A DNA stretch of 64,000 nucleotides from NCBI GenBank assembly GCA_036362985.1, contig JAYGXS010000002.1, forward strand, positions 10,575,598 through 10,639,597, read 5' to 3'. The translations under genes were made by a program, and so were the position numbers. Each line of letters begins with the position of its first letter. Positions within the stretch are counted from its first letter, which is position 1. Source of the DNA: Ligula intestinalis. Taxonomy: Eukaryota > Platyhelminthes > Cestoda > Diphyllobothriidea > Diphyllobothriidae. The notes beneath the pieces are model-generated. The model saw only the letters and a list, made by a program, of their open reading frames with translations. It searched no databases and was not told the DNA's origin. Positions 43,457-55,110 of the stretch are shown here, piece after piece.

Positions 43457-43872
43457 GATGGAACTGGGGTGTTCATCCGATCTATCTGGTAAGGGCATAT
43501 ATTTGTTCCGGAAGTGCCTTGAGTAATATGAGGCTGTCGCTTAGCGACCTCAGATATATTATGGAGTGGATCCGACAAAGGTAAGGAAGACCGGAATGGT
43601 CATTTCTGGCTTGCTAGCCGTCATCAGCCAGTCAAACCCAATCTCACCAGATAGATCGAATGAACACCCCAGTTCCATCCTATTCACGATCACAACTGAC
43701 AAAGCAACGAGCCTGTGGTGCCGAGGTAGAGTATTAAGCTCAATGATCGAAGGTCCCGGGTCCGAATCTTCAGGGTCCCAACCCTTGAGATTGGGTATGA
43801 ATGGCTGATGACGGCTAACAAGCCAAAAATGGCCATTTCAGTCTCTCTTGTCTTTGTCGGATCCACTCCATA
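43457..43872. mobile_element. Element of two interlocked inverted repeats around a tRNA-like loop
   Basis: Inverted repeat 1: 43457-43490 with 43646-43679 (34 bp, one mismatch, positions add to 87136). Inverted repeat 2: 43560-43646 with 43786-43872 (87 bp, about 85-90% complementary by eye, positions add to 87432). The order is A-B-A'-B', so the two stems are interlocked, not nested. The last loop (43680-43785) contains CCCGGGTCCGAATCTTCAGGG, a degenerate B box, after GGTGCCGAGGTAGAG. Non-coding. An arm fragment occurs at 14776-14835. Confidence 0.75.
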
Positions 43873-44089
43873 TATAGTGAAAATAAGTATTTAATAGTTA
43901 GTACTCCTTGGGACTGGAGGAGTGGAAAGTTCCCTAAATTAAATTTAGTCTAGGGGTTGGCAACTAAACTGTGACTTAGAACTCGAGAAGCTGCGGAACC
44001 AACTTCGTGAAAACGGATATTCAGAGAGAACTTAATCTTCTGGAACATTGCGTAGTGTACCTTAAAGCCGTACTATAGGTGGGAGAGTT

Positions 44090-44330
44090 TTTTTGAATGC
44101 AGTCTGTTTAACGTGTCGGTATTGCGCTAAGCTCCGTTTTCGCGGATGCGCATTCGAACGAGTAAGTCCACGTGCTGAATGCAGGTTTGTAGGCAGCGAA
44201 TACGGATGTGGTGAGTGTATTGCACCGATGACAGTGTGACAGATTAACGAGAGGCCGACCCCGCCGATGTTGGACGTGAAAGTGCGATTGCAGTGAGAAC
44301 AGTTTGCGATCGAATCACCATTTCTGGTGG
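44090..44330 (-). pseudogene. Zinc-finger fragment of an RTE-like element
   Basis: On the minus strand near 44300-44250 the sequence reads ANCSHCNRTFTSNIG followed by a Gly/Val-Leu stretch. This resembles the CPHCPRTFTSRIGLVGH finger of flatworm RTE-like elements, interrupted soon after. Short and decayed. Confidence 0.45.
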
Positions 44331-44332
44331 CT

Positions 44333-44411
44333 GTTGTTTTTGTTGCTGTTTTTGTTGTTGTTGTTGTTGTTGTTATTGTTGTTGTTGTTTTGTTGTTGTT
44401 GTTGTTGTTGT
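44333..44411 (+). repeat. (TTG)n tract, tail of the minus-strand LINE
   Basis: About 80 bp of TTG/GTT triplets with one TTA. On the minus strand it is (CAA)n directly after GTTAGTTATTA, the end of the LINE at 44412-45181, so it is best read as the 3' tandem tail of that element. Confidence 0.8.
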
Positions 44412-44425
44412 AATAACTAACTCCC

Positions 44426-45181
44426 TTAACCTAGTTTGCCAGCAATACATGGTATAAAATATTTTAGAAAGATGAAGGAATAAAGAAGAAAGATGAAGGT
44501 ATAAAATGTTGAAGAAAGATGAAGGAATTCGGCGATTTTGTTTGGGCGAAGCCATAGGTCCTCAGGCATCAGGTCCGTAGGGTTGGCCGGGCAATCGAAG
44601 AGGTGGCACGTTGTGTGGGAAGGCAGGAGGCGGTCAGGACAATTGTCTGTGACGCTGTCGAAGCATGAGGTGAGACGGCACTTGAATGAATTCAGCGACG
44701 TGGAGAAGCCGGGACGCAGCTGGGATAGTCTGTTTCTGGCGTTTCTGCACAGGTTGACCCTACGTTCTCTGGCCATGACGTCGGACACCGGTGGAGGAGC
44801 GTTGAGGACTCTGTTGGGATTATAGCTGATAATGGCTTGCTCGACAGTTTCGGTGTAGATACGCTTAACGAGGTCCGGTATCGGTAGATTAGTTGGGTAC
44901 ACCGAAACATGTGGGCGGCACGCGTCTATGGTAGATTGCTTCATGCGTCTAGCAGGTGGAGGGCGAGTAGTTGAGGTAGTCGTTGAGGGGAAGTCGAAAG
45001 CGATCTCAACGGCGGTGGGAGTGGAAGTCATCGTCATCATCTTCGCGGAGTTCGTGACAGGAATGATGAAGGTGACTGTTATTGACAGTGGCGGGATATC
45101 GGGATTGTGAACATCGGGGCTGTAGGTGGTCGTCGTCGTTGGGGGAAGGAGTGTCGATAAGAGCGTTTTTGAATGCTGCAA
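44426..45181 (-). pseudogene. LINE C-terminal ORF with (CAA)n-tailed 3' end
   Basis: 251-residue open frame, the longest in the window. The C-terminal half carries LCRNARNRLSQLRPGFSTSL, NSFKCRLT, CPDRLLPSHTTCHLFDCPAN and PTDLMPEDLWLRP. This is the Cys/His-rich tail of a flatworm-type CR1/Jockey-like LINE (expected HH-type spacing C...H-x4-H-x3-C). The first half is Thr/Pro-rich, probably frame-shifted linker. It ends in a threefold imperfect repeat (GAAAGATGAAGG units, 44465-44530) before the 3' UTR. No RT core is present, so 5'-truncated. Confidence 0.7.
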
Positions 45182-45599
45182 TTGGGCTTGTCGGGTTGTT
45201 ACTTAATCGCGTCCGAAGATGTCTGAGTGTTCCAAAGCAAAGAGTAACGTCCGTTTTCCGTTTCGCGCTAAGGATGGAGTGCCATTCCTATGCGATATTT
45301 CTGTTTTTCACGCCAGCTGGCAGGTAAATGACAACTCAGCTGATAGCGTTAGGCCTAATTATTAACTGGACCCGGGATACCAACCCATGGTTGAGGTAAA
45401 GCTGGATGGTGACAAAAAAATAACACAAATTCAGTATCCCAGGCCTTTTTCCTTGTAGATGGTCGATTTTTGGTCATCGTGAGATAACCTGTGAGGGCTT
45501 GTAGTGTTTCTGCAGCCCTAACTCGTGACGCCACAGAAGAGGTCACACAGAGCATAGGACCTCGCGCAAAGGCAGATTTCAGTGTGCCTGGGACCACGC

Positions 45600-45995
45600 G
45601 AAAACTGACGCGCGCCCTTCACTGCTAGCGAACGCACGCACAATGACTCTCCGTCCTGCCCTCAATCAACAGTGGCTTGACCTCAGTCTGTCCAATGATA
45701 TTCCTGCGATAGTAGACAACCTTCCCTTAGCAGGTATGGTTAAATCCGTCTGAACACAGACCACAATGCAGTATCTGATCCCAGGCATCACTTCGCACCT
45801 AGCTCCCCTCGTGACTAGACTTTCGCTCCGACAGTCAAAACCTCCTCTCTAGTATTCTCAAATCCTTCTGTACATAATACATTCTATCTACCACTCTGAC
45901 CCTCCCATGACTTCTCTCTTCTCCTTAGGAACCGGGCCTGGAAGATCACAGCCGTTAGGGTTAACCTTATTAACTTTAACACCTCTGCGATAGGC
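45600..45995 (-). repeat. R1 repeat, copy f
   Basis: Minus-strand copy: TTCTGTACATAATACATTCT, GACTTCTCTCTTCTCCTTAGG, GGGTTAACCTTATTAAC, CTCTGCGATAGG. Confidence 0.7.
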
Positions 45996-46639
45996 TCTAG
46001 ACCAGGACCTTTAAAAATGCCTGCATTCCATCCCCGCGGTCACATTTGGTCTCGTAATTATGCCAACTATCTTATAAGCATCTGTATATATCCAAATCAG
46101 GTTAAAATGACTCCCGTCCTGGTACTTCAGTTAATGCAAGTAACCATTATGCTAGTGGAAGTCGCCATTCCTTGGCTGATTGCTAGTTTGCTTGGCGGCA
46201 AACTATATCCTGAAGACAAAAGGCAACCCATCAAAAGCGGCAGTCACAGATAGAGAGAAAGCTTTATTTTGAAGGTTATATCCAAAATTTTCAGAGTCCC
46301 GTGGAACTGCTTTAATCTCAGTTAGTAGCCCATCGACTTGGGCTAGAACCATAGGCTCATCTATACAACATCTCTTAAAATCAAACATGAGTCTACGGAA
46401 ACCAAGGTCTCCCCAGTGCTGCTGGTATAAAATGCAAGAAATTACATCCATTAGCAACAAAGCGGACTTTACGTTCGAGATGCATAAAGAGTCGTTAAAC
46501 CATGCTCCCCAACCCCCTACACTAGTAACTCAACCGTGCGCTTCCTTAGTGAACTATATTCAACTGTAAAGTACAGGGAGCTTATTAGGGTGCATGGCTC
46601 TGGTAGCATTAAGGTCACTCCATTATTTTTGTGCAGGTA

Positions 46640-47045
46640 GTGACTGCTCCCGTTTCGGCCCTTAACCTTCACCCAACTCTCACAAATGGCTCCTCGAAGC
46701 TAGACGCCACTCTACGGGGACTAATGGCAACGTACAACCTTCCGCCTTTTACGAGTGGTAGCAGTTGCACACTTATAGGCTGACGCCAATCCAGTCTGGC
46801 CAATCATCTCCCTGAGGCTAATCAACACATGGACACGCTGGAGACTTTTGGGACAACTCCCGCGCTCTCACACTTTGGACACTCGTCTGACAGTCATCGT
46901 CCTCATACCTGTTCTTCCATTTCCCTGTACAGAATAAACTATTCCTTCTACCTGGCGTATCATGACTCCGCTTACCCCTACGCAACCGGGCTTGAAGACC
47001 GTAGTGCTAAGTGCTCTACCTAATAAATTAACCCATTGCGATAAG
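46640..47045 (-). repeat. R1 repeat, copy g
   Basis: Minus-strand copy: CCCTGTACAGAATAAACTAT, CTTGAAGACCGTAGTGC, TAATAAATTAACCCATTGCGATAAG. More diverged than copies e and f. Confidence 0.6.
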
Positions 47046-48640
47046 AGTACGGCTTGAACTAATCTGCTTTATTAGCCGTTGTCAGTCAGTTTATTATTTA
47101 TCAATTGGTCGGAAGCAGACGAGTAACATTGCGATGAGGCAATCGAAATAATTGTTTTTTTTCTGTCCGCGAAAGCGTTACCTACTGGTTGACACATTCA
47201 CTCAGTTCGCAGTACGCAAACCAACTACACCGGAAATTATAGGAAGTAAAGCAGGCAACAATTTAAAGGAAACCCAAGAATAATTGTTAACGATCTTAAT
47301 TTGGCTTTATAAATATTCAATAACTACCTTTATTCAAAGAAAAAGTCAGTTGTGCCAGAGTAACTGCAGCCTCATCACTTTTTCACCTTAGGCGTTACCT
47401 GGATTTATAAATATCTTCTTGCAGTGTACAAATGCGCGCGCTCGTTCGCTTACGTTGCGATCAGCTCACCCTAGACTTGAGCGTGGTAAATCAAATTTGC
47501 AGCTAATACGATGCGTCGAGTGGTGTGACCTTCCACTTCGTCAGCTGACAGACGTCAGGCCTCGGTGTTAAAGCCGCTCTATTTTCAGGCCGCGGCTTTC
47601 GAATTTGAGCCACCCATTTATTTGCTCTCCATTCACGTGGGAATTTATTATCCTATACCATCCTTTCTAATCCTCTGCTTTGTTTGTCTGCATTTGTGAT
47701 CATGAGGTCATATCTGCAGTACACTGCTACCTTTTTAAATACACGAAAACAAGTTATTTTATCTACAACTTATCACCATCCCAATATTTGTCAAATGCGG
47801 CCAATCTGTCGCATATGCAATTCACCAAAAACACCAACATCGACAATTCTCCGTAGGATGACAACACGAAGAAAAATTTGTGTGAGGAAGTGGAAATGGA
47901 GAAGTTGAAAGCCGATCTGTCTCCATAGTGCATGTGAATGTCGTGAAAAACTTGACTTGTGAGTATTGCATGACCTTTTACCTTTGACCTTTTAAAATGA
48001 CCTTTAATTTACCTTACCATCTGCTCTCCATGAACGAAGCCATTTTGCTGAAAATTCAGGTTTGTAAAACCCTCAATATAGCATTCTTCTTCTTCTATAG
48101 ATCCAACCCGCAGGCTTGTCGTTGATGTGTGCCCCCCCCCCCTCCTCTCCTGTACAGCGGCGCCCAAACGATGCGTCATCTCACACGTGTCCAATAGCCT
48201 GACTTGGCCCCGCGAACTGATTCGTGTGTCCTAGTGCCTATGCGTAATCTCACGTGCGTCGAGTAGGCTTGTGGCTAACCTGACCAAAATGCAGTGACGA
48301 TGATCAACCAGGCATAGATGTGCGGCAGCAACTAATAAGTGCGAGAAAGTGAAACTAAGTTGGAGTCTGGTGTCATTATTTTTGGCAGGGCGTTCACACT
48401 TGATGGAAGGAGCAGTTCACCTCCAAATATTTTCGGATCGGTTCCGGGTTTTGATGGGATACAACCCTAAACCATGTTCACAGGTGACAATTGCTTAGGT
48501 ATGAAAGTTCCAGGTCTCCTCTCAATAGTGGTTCTCTTTAGCCCTCATAATTTTTAGTAGGCTTATTTCGCATACTAAGAACTGACTGATCATGTTAACC
48601 AGTCGTTAACGGCTTCTTGAACAGAAAAAAAACGCAATGA
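47046..48640. other. Unassigned sequence
   Basis: No gene recognised. A run of about 13 C lies at 48128-48140. The 74-residue frame at 47684 has no family that I know. Confidence 0.4.
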
Positions 48641-48644
48641 AAGG

Positions 48645-49073
48645 GTCCACTAAATATAATACACACCTACTTGCGCCTACCCAATAACCCGATTTACACC
48701 TTTTTTCAATTTATTTGTCGTGCGATCTCCACTGTAGCCCGATTTGCACCTTTTGTTGCGCGCCGGTAGCTTCCAACCACAAAACCCTCCTGTCGACGGC
48801 TACAACAAAATTAGAGAAGGTCGATTTTTCGCCAATTTTCCGTTTAATTTTGTGCGAAAAAAATAAAAACTCGGCAAAAAATCGACCTTCTCAAATTTTG
48901 TTGTAGCAGTCATCAGACAGGCATTTTGGTTGACGGTTACCTGTGCGCAACAAATAATATACAAAGGTGTAAATCGGGCTACTGTGTGGATCGCGCGACA
49001 AATAAACATGGAAAAAATGTGTAAATTGGGCTACTGGGTAGACGCAAGTAGGCACATCTTATATTTAGTGGCC
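48645..49073. mobile_element. Foldback MITE, arms meeting near 48858
   Basis: The whole element is one long inverted repeat (positions add to about 97716). Ends GGGTCCACTAAATATAA and TTATATTTAGTGGCCCCC. Inside, a subrepeat (AGCCCGATTTACACC, then AGCCCGATTTGCACC) occurs twice per arm, so each arm has an internal direct repeat. The centre pairs GAGAAGGTCGATTTTT with AAAAATCGACCTTCTC across a 32-bp spacer. No coding capacity; the mirrored 63- and 69-residue frames are products of the symmetry. Confidence 0.85.
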
Positions 49074-50324
49074 CCCTCACTAGGCACCCCTAAAATAAGC
49101 TGTTTGAAAACTGCTAACAATGCAGAAAAGGTTATCGCACCCTCCTTTGTGTTTGCTAGTAACCCAATTGCTGAAAATGCTACTTGTTGCTGCACGACTG
49201 CTTGTGAGGGTGGGTGAGGTGTAGAAGTCGGATGCGACGACCGAACTGTCGTTTGTTAGATCCCCTACGCTGAGCCCAACGAGGATGACCCGCAGCTCAG
49301 CTGATCAACGCAATTCGATCGTGGTTAGTATTCCTAATCACAATCGACGGGACAAGAGGTCCGTGGATCTATGATGGACCGACGGAGTTAACGTTGTTTG
49401 CAAACCAATAAATACGCCTTCGAATCCCATGCCCTCAAATGTTAGGATAGTGGGTCTATGCTGAATACTAATTTGCAGATGCTAATAAAGCTAAGTGCTA
49501 TTTGTTTAATCACACTCAACCGAGGAGGACTGCTAAAGTTGTCTATGATGACTACTAATTTACAAACGTTGGTAATGCAACGTGTGGGGGGTAAGAGTGT
49601 ACAGCTAGGATGTACGTTGTGCAGGTGTGGGTAGGGTTTCCAAGAGGGGTCTTCCAAAGGTTCTTATGTATTACAGTCACCTACTTAAATGTTTTAAATA
49701 GGTCGAATTACCCATAATCTTCCAGTTTTCTACACGTCACCCGTCGGTCCAGCGGGGATTTGATGGTGGGATTGAACTGCAGGTTGGTCTTCCAAAGGTC
49801 ACTGCATACCATAACCGCTAAAGTCAGTAAACTAAGCGAAATTAGTCCTTTAAATTACCCACGGGAATAACCGTTTACTTACAAATTTTAAGTAAGGTGA
49901 TTTCCAAAATCTTCCCACTTTTACTGCGATAAACTTTTTCCCAATCGGTGTTGGTGGTTCCACTTGAAACTGTACCTCAATGACCTCACCGAGGTTAGGG
50001 CACACTCCTCCTAAATACACGCGTTCACCGTTGGTCGGGCGGGGGTTAGCGATGATATTAAAGCCTATTTCGGTGTCTTCTCCCAAGGTTTGAGTATGCG
50101 ACCCAATTTGTCCTCGTAACTTTTTTTATTTTACAGAAATGTTGCGATCTAATTTGTTCCCTGACATGCCCCGCCCGTCCTCTCCCCTAAAATCTGGTGA
50201 CCGTGAGCCTAAGGCGCACGCTTCACATATTCTCCGGGTGGCCCCACAAGGAATCTCTACCCAGGTGTGGCAGGTTACAGTATTTGCCACATGCGTATAT
50301 CGCAGTGAATTAGGTTACTAGGGA

Positions 50325-50740
50325 AGACTCTTGCCGCTGTGTTCTTCAGGTTTAGTTCTGCGTAGGAAGAGAAGAAGTGTGACGCAGTGTGGCAGGAGTA
50401 ATATATTCTGTACAGAGGTAGTAGAAATAAGTTGGAGGAAGTTGACAGTCGGACGAACATGCGCCACCACCCGAGAAGGATGGCATCCGAAGTGTGAGAG
50501 CGTGGCAGCCGTCACACTGAGGTCCTCTGTAAGTCAATCTTGAAGGTGATTTGCCAAACTGAATGGAGAAGGCAGATACTGGTGCATGCGGGCTAACAGT
50601 CGCGAGAGGTTGAGCGTTGCACTCAGAGTAAGGCCACTACACGTGTATTACCTAGGCACCACGACACTTAAATGTTGTCCACCCCTCTTTGATGACTCTC
50701 CGAAACGGTGCTCCGCCTAGCGACCACGCACCGGCACACA
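50325..50740 (+). repeat. R1 repeat, copy h (diverged)
   Basis: Carries GGAAGAGAAGAAGTGTGACG and ATATTCTGTACAGAGGTAGTAG in family order, with a diverged 5' part. Confidence 0.5.
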
Positions 50741-51609
50741 CATCGACCAGTGGGCTTAACCACTTGAGGGTTTTATAGTATCGCGCGTGTGTACCCACAC
50801 CCAGTAATTCTGTTCCCCTGACAGCCCCTCCTCCTTCATTTCACTTCAAAATTCCCACAGAGAGGGTAGTAAGCAATCCCTTAGGCTTCACAGACTAAGT
50901 CAGATGGCGCTTCCACTAAGGCAAACCATGGCCGATAGTAGCGTTCGGAAGCTGGCTGGAAAGTCCTTTTTAGGACAGTACTGCACACCCGCTCGCAAGG
51001 TGCCCCAACAATTCTGCGATCACGTCACCCGCACACCGACCGTGGTCCTCCAATGTACAAAAATAGTCAAAAGAACAGCACGTCTCCCCACTTAGCCCCC
51101 CCCCTCAAGACTACTAGTGTGTCTGCTCACTCAGACAGACTTTGTTATGACGATGTCGCTACGAGCAATATCGGTCATGGAGGACACGTATGACGCTATG
51201 CGGACCTCTCTCAAACATTGACAAAATTAATCAAATCACATAGGATGACGACACCCAAAATCGACCGGTCTGGCGGGAAGCAGTGAAGACCAGAGCATAA
51301 ACAGACGAAGTCAGCTCGATGTCCTATGCCAAAAACAAAAAAGGCAGCCCTCAAGGCTTGAACGCCTCCGACCGCCAACACTAGAGTAAAGGTCAGCTCC
51401 CGTCATCGCCGCCACGTCCGCTTACTCATTCTATCCGTCTGCCCGTCTCACACTCCCCCGTTAAGTCGCCGCTAGAGCCACGCGAACTTGAACCTTGTCC
51501 GGCTGCCAACAATCGGCATTGCATCCTTTACCGATTGACCGCAGATGACGCACATTCGACACTAGGGTCTAACAAGCTCAAAGCCACACAAAAACTTGCC
51601 TGACGAGAA

Positions 51610-51871
51610 CGCTAGCTCCAAGTGTTTACTGAGCTGCGTGTACACTTGCTCGCTACGAGTTGGCATGCGCTGTCATGTATCAATGGGGTGTTGGAAGCGA
51701 CCGAGCGCATTGCCGCGGGACTAGGCGTCGGAATTGCACCCGGTTCCAAGGCTACCATGCGCAGTCGGGTCATGCGAATCAAGGATCGATTAAATTCCAC
51801 TGAGAAGTCGAACGTAGTGTATCGCATGCCATGTCTAAACTCCCAGAAATTACACGGCAAAGGCTTGATGT
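51610..51871 (+). pseudogene. Penelope-like family B, 5' piece of split copy
   Basis: GVLEATERIAAGLGVGIAPG, then KATMRSRVMRIKDRLNS and SNVVYRMPCLN: the linker before the nuclease and the start of the Cys-led GIY-YIG domain. It breaks off in the YIG region where an R1 copy is inserted. The domain resumes at 52293 with a usable frame. Confidence 0.75.
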
Positions 51872-52292
51872 ATTATCGCAAGGGGTTTAAGTGAGTCTAA
51901 CTGTGCAACTGCGATCTTCAAACCATGGCTACCTAGTGCAGGAGAAGTCCGTTAAGGCCAGAGTAGTAGTAAGAGTTTATTGTGTTGACAACGGAAGAGG
52001 AGAATAGATGAGAGTAGATTGACTTGGGAGGGATATGTCCGATCAGTAGGTTGACCGGGTCCCGTCTTAGAGTAGTCGGGCCAGAAGACAGAGAGAGGGA
52101 GATCTTTCATAGGCTAGGTCGGCCTGGAGATTTTTGGGCAGAGGCAAATTGCGTGCACGCGTGCAAGCTCCTCATTCGTCGCCTCATAGATGCGAGAACT
52201 ATGATTGGCTGATCGAGACGTCGAGAAAGCACATCGGTGAGCGTTTGGGAAAGTGCACTTCGACGCGAGCTAGTCAGCCAGGCACGACACGC
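51872..52292 (+). repeat. R1 repeat, copy i, inserted in a Penelope-like element
   Basis: About 420 bp from TATCGCAAGGGGTTTAAGTG to GACACGCTACAG. By comparison with the uninterrupted sequence at 29403-29460 the insertion point is within GACAGGACGTATGCT. GTAT is present on both sides, so a 3-4 bp target duplication is possible. This copy defines both ends of R1. Confidence 0.75.
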
Positions 52293-52560
52293 TACAGTAT
52301 GCTGGGTTTGCGCATACACGAGCATAAGCTGGCTGTTCGACGGGGTGACGCATTATCGCAAGTGACGACCCACACCTACGAGATAGGTCACGAGTTCAAC
52401 GTCGTAGCTGCGAGGATAATTGCCCACGCCGGCAGCAAGACGGGCCGATAACTGATTGAAGCCTGGGCGTCGGATGACAACTCAGTTAACCGATGTATCG
52501 AGCTGGCGCCCTAATATGTTGCCCTGCGCAGCTATCTCCAAATTCATGGCACTAGTGAGT
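52293..52560 (+). pseudogene. Penelope-like family B, 3' piece of split copy
   Basis: Nuclease C-terminal part: LRIHEHKLAVRRGDALSQVT and THTYEIGHEFNVVAARIIAH, then AGSKTGR, a TAA at 52449-52451 and LIEAWASDDNSVNRCIELAP in the same frame. Together with 51610-51871 it makes one degenerate protein C-terminus. Confidence 0.75.
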
Positions 52561-52790
52561 AATAAGTCCTCCTCCTCCCACCCCTATGACGGTTAATTGG
52601 CCCCTTCTCCCTACAAATGTTGCTTGTTTTCGCTGACGATTTTAGCTCTGACGATGGACTCCCGCAAGTGTTCGGAAGCTCAGACTAATAAACTATGATT
52701 CCGGTGATCGACACGGTTTCTTCTCAATCTATACACATACCTGGAATGCGAACATTTGCCTCAATTCGTAAAGCTTCTTCGTCTGGCTGG
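52561..52790 (+). mobile_element. Penelope-like family B 3' tail with hammerhead-like motif
   Basis: Matches, in opposite orientation, 63720-64000. Pyrimidine-rich CTCCTCCTCCCACCC, GACGGTTAATTGGCCCC, then CTGACGA at 52648-52654 and GCTCAGAC at 52678-52685, followed by TATGATTCCGGTGATCG. The GAAA box of the hammerhead core is GGAA here. Confidence 0.6.
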
Positions 52791-52884
52791 CATCCCTGCC
52801 TTCTGATTTAGGAATCTTTAATTTTTGAACAATCGTATTTTGTAACCGACTACCAAGCCCGCCAATTGCATTCTCGTTGTCAAT

Positions 52885-53320
52885 GGACCTATCGCAAGGG
52901 ATTAAGTAAGTTAAACCGTAGCAACTGCGATCTTCAAACCATGGTTACTTAGTAGAGGAGGAGTCGATGGAGGCCAGAATGGAGGCCAGAATGGAAGAAT
53001 TGTTTATTGTGTACACAAAGGAACGAAGAATAGATGTAAAGAGTTTTGACCTCGGAGCACACGTCATTCCGCTGGAGCACCGTGGGCCTAAGAGATGTCA
53101 GACGGACGAGAGTGAGGAAAACGGGGCACGTTCGAGTGGTGCTTGGGCAGCCGCGAGAACCTAGACGCACGTGTTTGTGTGTCCGAGTGGAAGTAGGTCA
53201 AGTCCCTGCAGGTCAGCGCGTCTGTAACCGCTGACTGAAGTATTGGATGACCTTGAGGCAGCTAGCCTTGAACAATGACGCCGGACAAAGCAACGGAGGG
53301 CGTTGGCCGGCAGCGACCAC
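52885..53320 (+). repeat. R1 repeat, copy j
   Basis: Full-length copy: CTATCGCAAGGGATTAAGTA, GCGATCTTCAAACCATGG, TTGTTTATTGTGTACACAAAGG, ending CCGGCAGCGACCACTTCAG. GGAGGCCAGAAT is doubled (52969-52992). Confidence 0.8.
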
Positions 53321-53689
53321 TTCAGACCTTCTGCTTACGGCTAACAATTTTCAGCAATCTTCGGATCAACTGCAATATTGACCCTAAAAATCCGCAGCAG
53401 TATTCATTTAAAACCCTGGCGAAAACTCCCTGGCTTTCACTACGACAGCTATTACTGTAAAGTAGAAAACTTCCAGTGTGCACAGCTGCCGCTGCCGCCG
53501 TTCCTCGTCAAACCTACAGTTTGATCATCAATTTAGATGAGATCCACCGTGTTGTCCACAAAAGAATGGTGCGGGGACGTGGACGTAGACTTTGGAGCAT
53601 CTACCTCACTCACGGTTCCACTCTCTTACCTGGGTCTGGTGTAACGAAGACCGGAGACAGGAGAGGGCACAGGCCAACGTCCTGATGAT

Positions 53690-53990
53690 CTATCACCCTC
53701 GTAATCACCGTCACAACAACGGAGCCGACGATTACTAATAGTCCGATCCCACCACCGCTGTGGACATTCCCTACGCCCCGATAGCCATAATCATGGCCAT
53801 CGTCCCCCCTCCAATAACAGCAATACGGATTTTATCCCAACCTGCCAACATCGTGATCGCCTCTCCACCTTATGCATAGGTCTGGTTGGTCATTTGCAAA
53901 CCCGGTGCCAGGAATATCAACACATATAGTAGATGTGCTTTTTAACGAGCTTCTTTCCGACCGCGTACAAAACTGCAAAGCCGTGGTACA
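53690..53990 (+). pseudogene. RTE-like zinc-finger relic, plus strand
   Basis: FIPTCQHRDRLSTLCIGLVG followed by HLQTRCQEYQ (about 53832-53925) is a decayed CX2C...IGLVGHL-type finger of the RTE-like family seen at 62205-62567. The second Cys of the CX2C pair has become Arg. Confidence 0.5.
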
Positions 53991-54824
53991 CACCATGCCG
54001 TCTTATCCCTGAAAAATTAACTCAAACCTGAGAGGGAAGAAAAATAAGCGATTATAACATACACAAGAGTCGGCAAATTCGAAAACATGAGACGACCACT
54101 AAAAGGCCGAGTCTATAACATGGCGTTTCATATCGCCGGTAGGCGGCTTCCGAAAGATTTGAGCACTTTCAAAAACCAAAAAACCTCCGCCACAAGCAGT
54201 ACAAACTAACATCTACCAAACCCGTCAGCTTAAAGTGTGCTGTGCGCTTTGCGGGTCATGTGAGCGCCAGGTGGTGCTGGCCAATTTCCCCGTCACACCG
54301 CAGCGTGGAGCAGCTCGATAATCGATATCTTGCCTGTCTCCCACGCTGTTCGCTCCTTGCCTAGTGTGCACTTATAGTGTGAGATAGAAGCAGTCAGAGC
54401 ACGAGGGTGAACCGACATTGTAAATGCAGCCGTGCCCGGAACCCTAGCCTGCTGACCTGAATCAGGGTCTCTTAGCGACTTATGGCAACCTAAAGATCGG
54501 CTTTGTCCGGCTGTCATCAATGAGGGATTGATGCTGGAAGACTCAGTCTAAATTTTTACCTGCATTGTTGTTCTTCATCATGACGTCTTCTGTACTGGCA
54601 CTACTAGGTATGATTACTATTACCAGCATCAGTAGTATTTGCATTTAATTTCTAATATCTCTTAGGTAACATCAGCCTTGTTATTTGCTACTTGTTGTCG
54701 TGTATAGCACTATCGCTCTTCTTATCGTTAGTGTTACTAGTACTATTACCCACAGTAATATTCATAATAGTCTGTAGCGGTCTAAGTAGTGGGTGTACTA
54801 GGATCATTACAATCATCAGGCCAA

Positions 54825-55110
54825 ATTCCAGGTTTGAGGTAAAAGGCAAGAATCACCAGAAGGAATGGTTTATTGTATACAGAACTCCTGGTTGTTTCAA
54901 GCGGCAGTGGCCATTGTCGAAGCCAGAGCTAGTATTGACTGCGTCTAGTCAGACCTGAGAGAGCGTGGGACAATGGTGGCAGCTGATTAATTGCGGAGAA
55001 GGTTCAAGTGTTTTCTTATTGGTGTGTTGCAATTTGCGTGAGCGGGTATCGCCTGCAAAGGCCCCCTGCTGCGTTGGCCAAAGAATTGGCGTTTTAAGTG
55101 GCCATTAGGA
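54825..55110 (+). repeat. R1-related repeat, copy k
   Basis: Partner of 39340-39545 in opposite orientation. Contains GAATGGTTTATTGTATACAG, the R1 landmark, and GCTAGTATTGACTGCGTC. Confidence 0.65.

Noticed and set aside
43700..43785. tRNA gene
   Set aside because: Only loose A- and B-box likeness; the stems do not pair.
48715..49009. Paired ORFs on opposite strands as genes
   Set aside because: They are mirror images made by the inverted repeat of the MITE.
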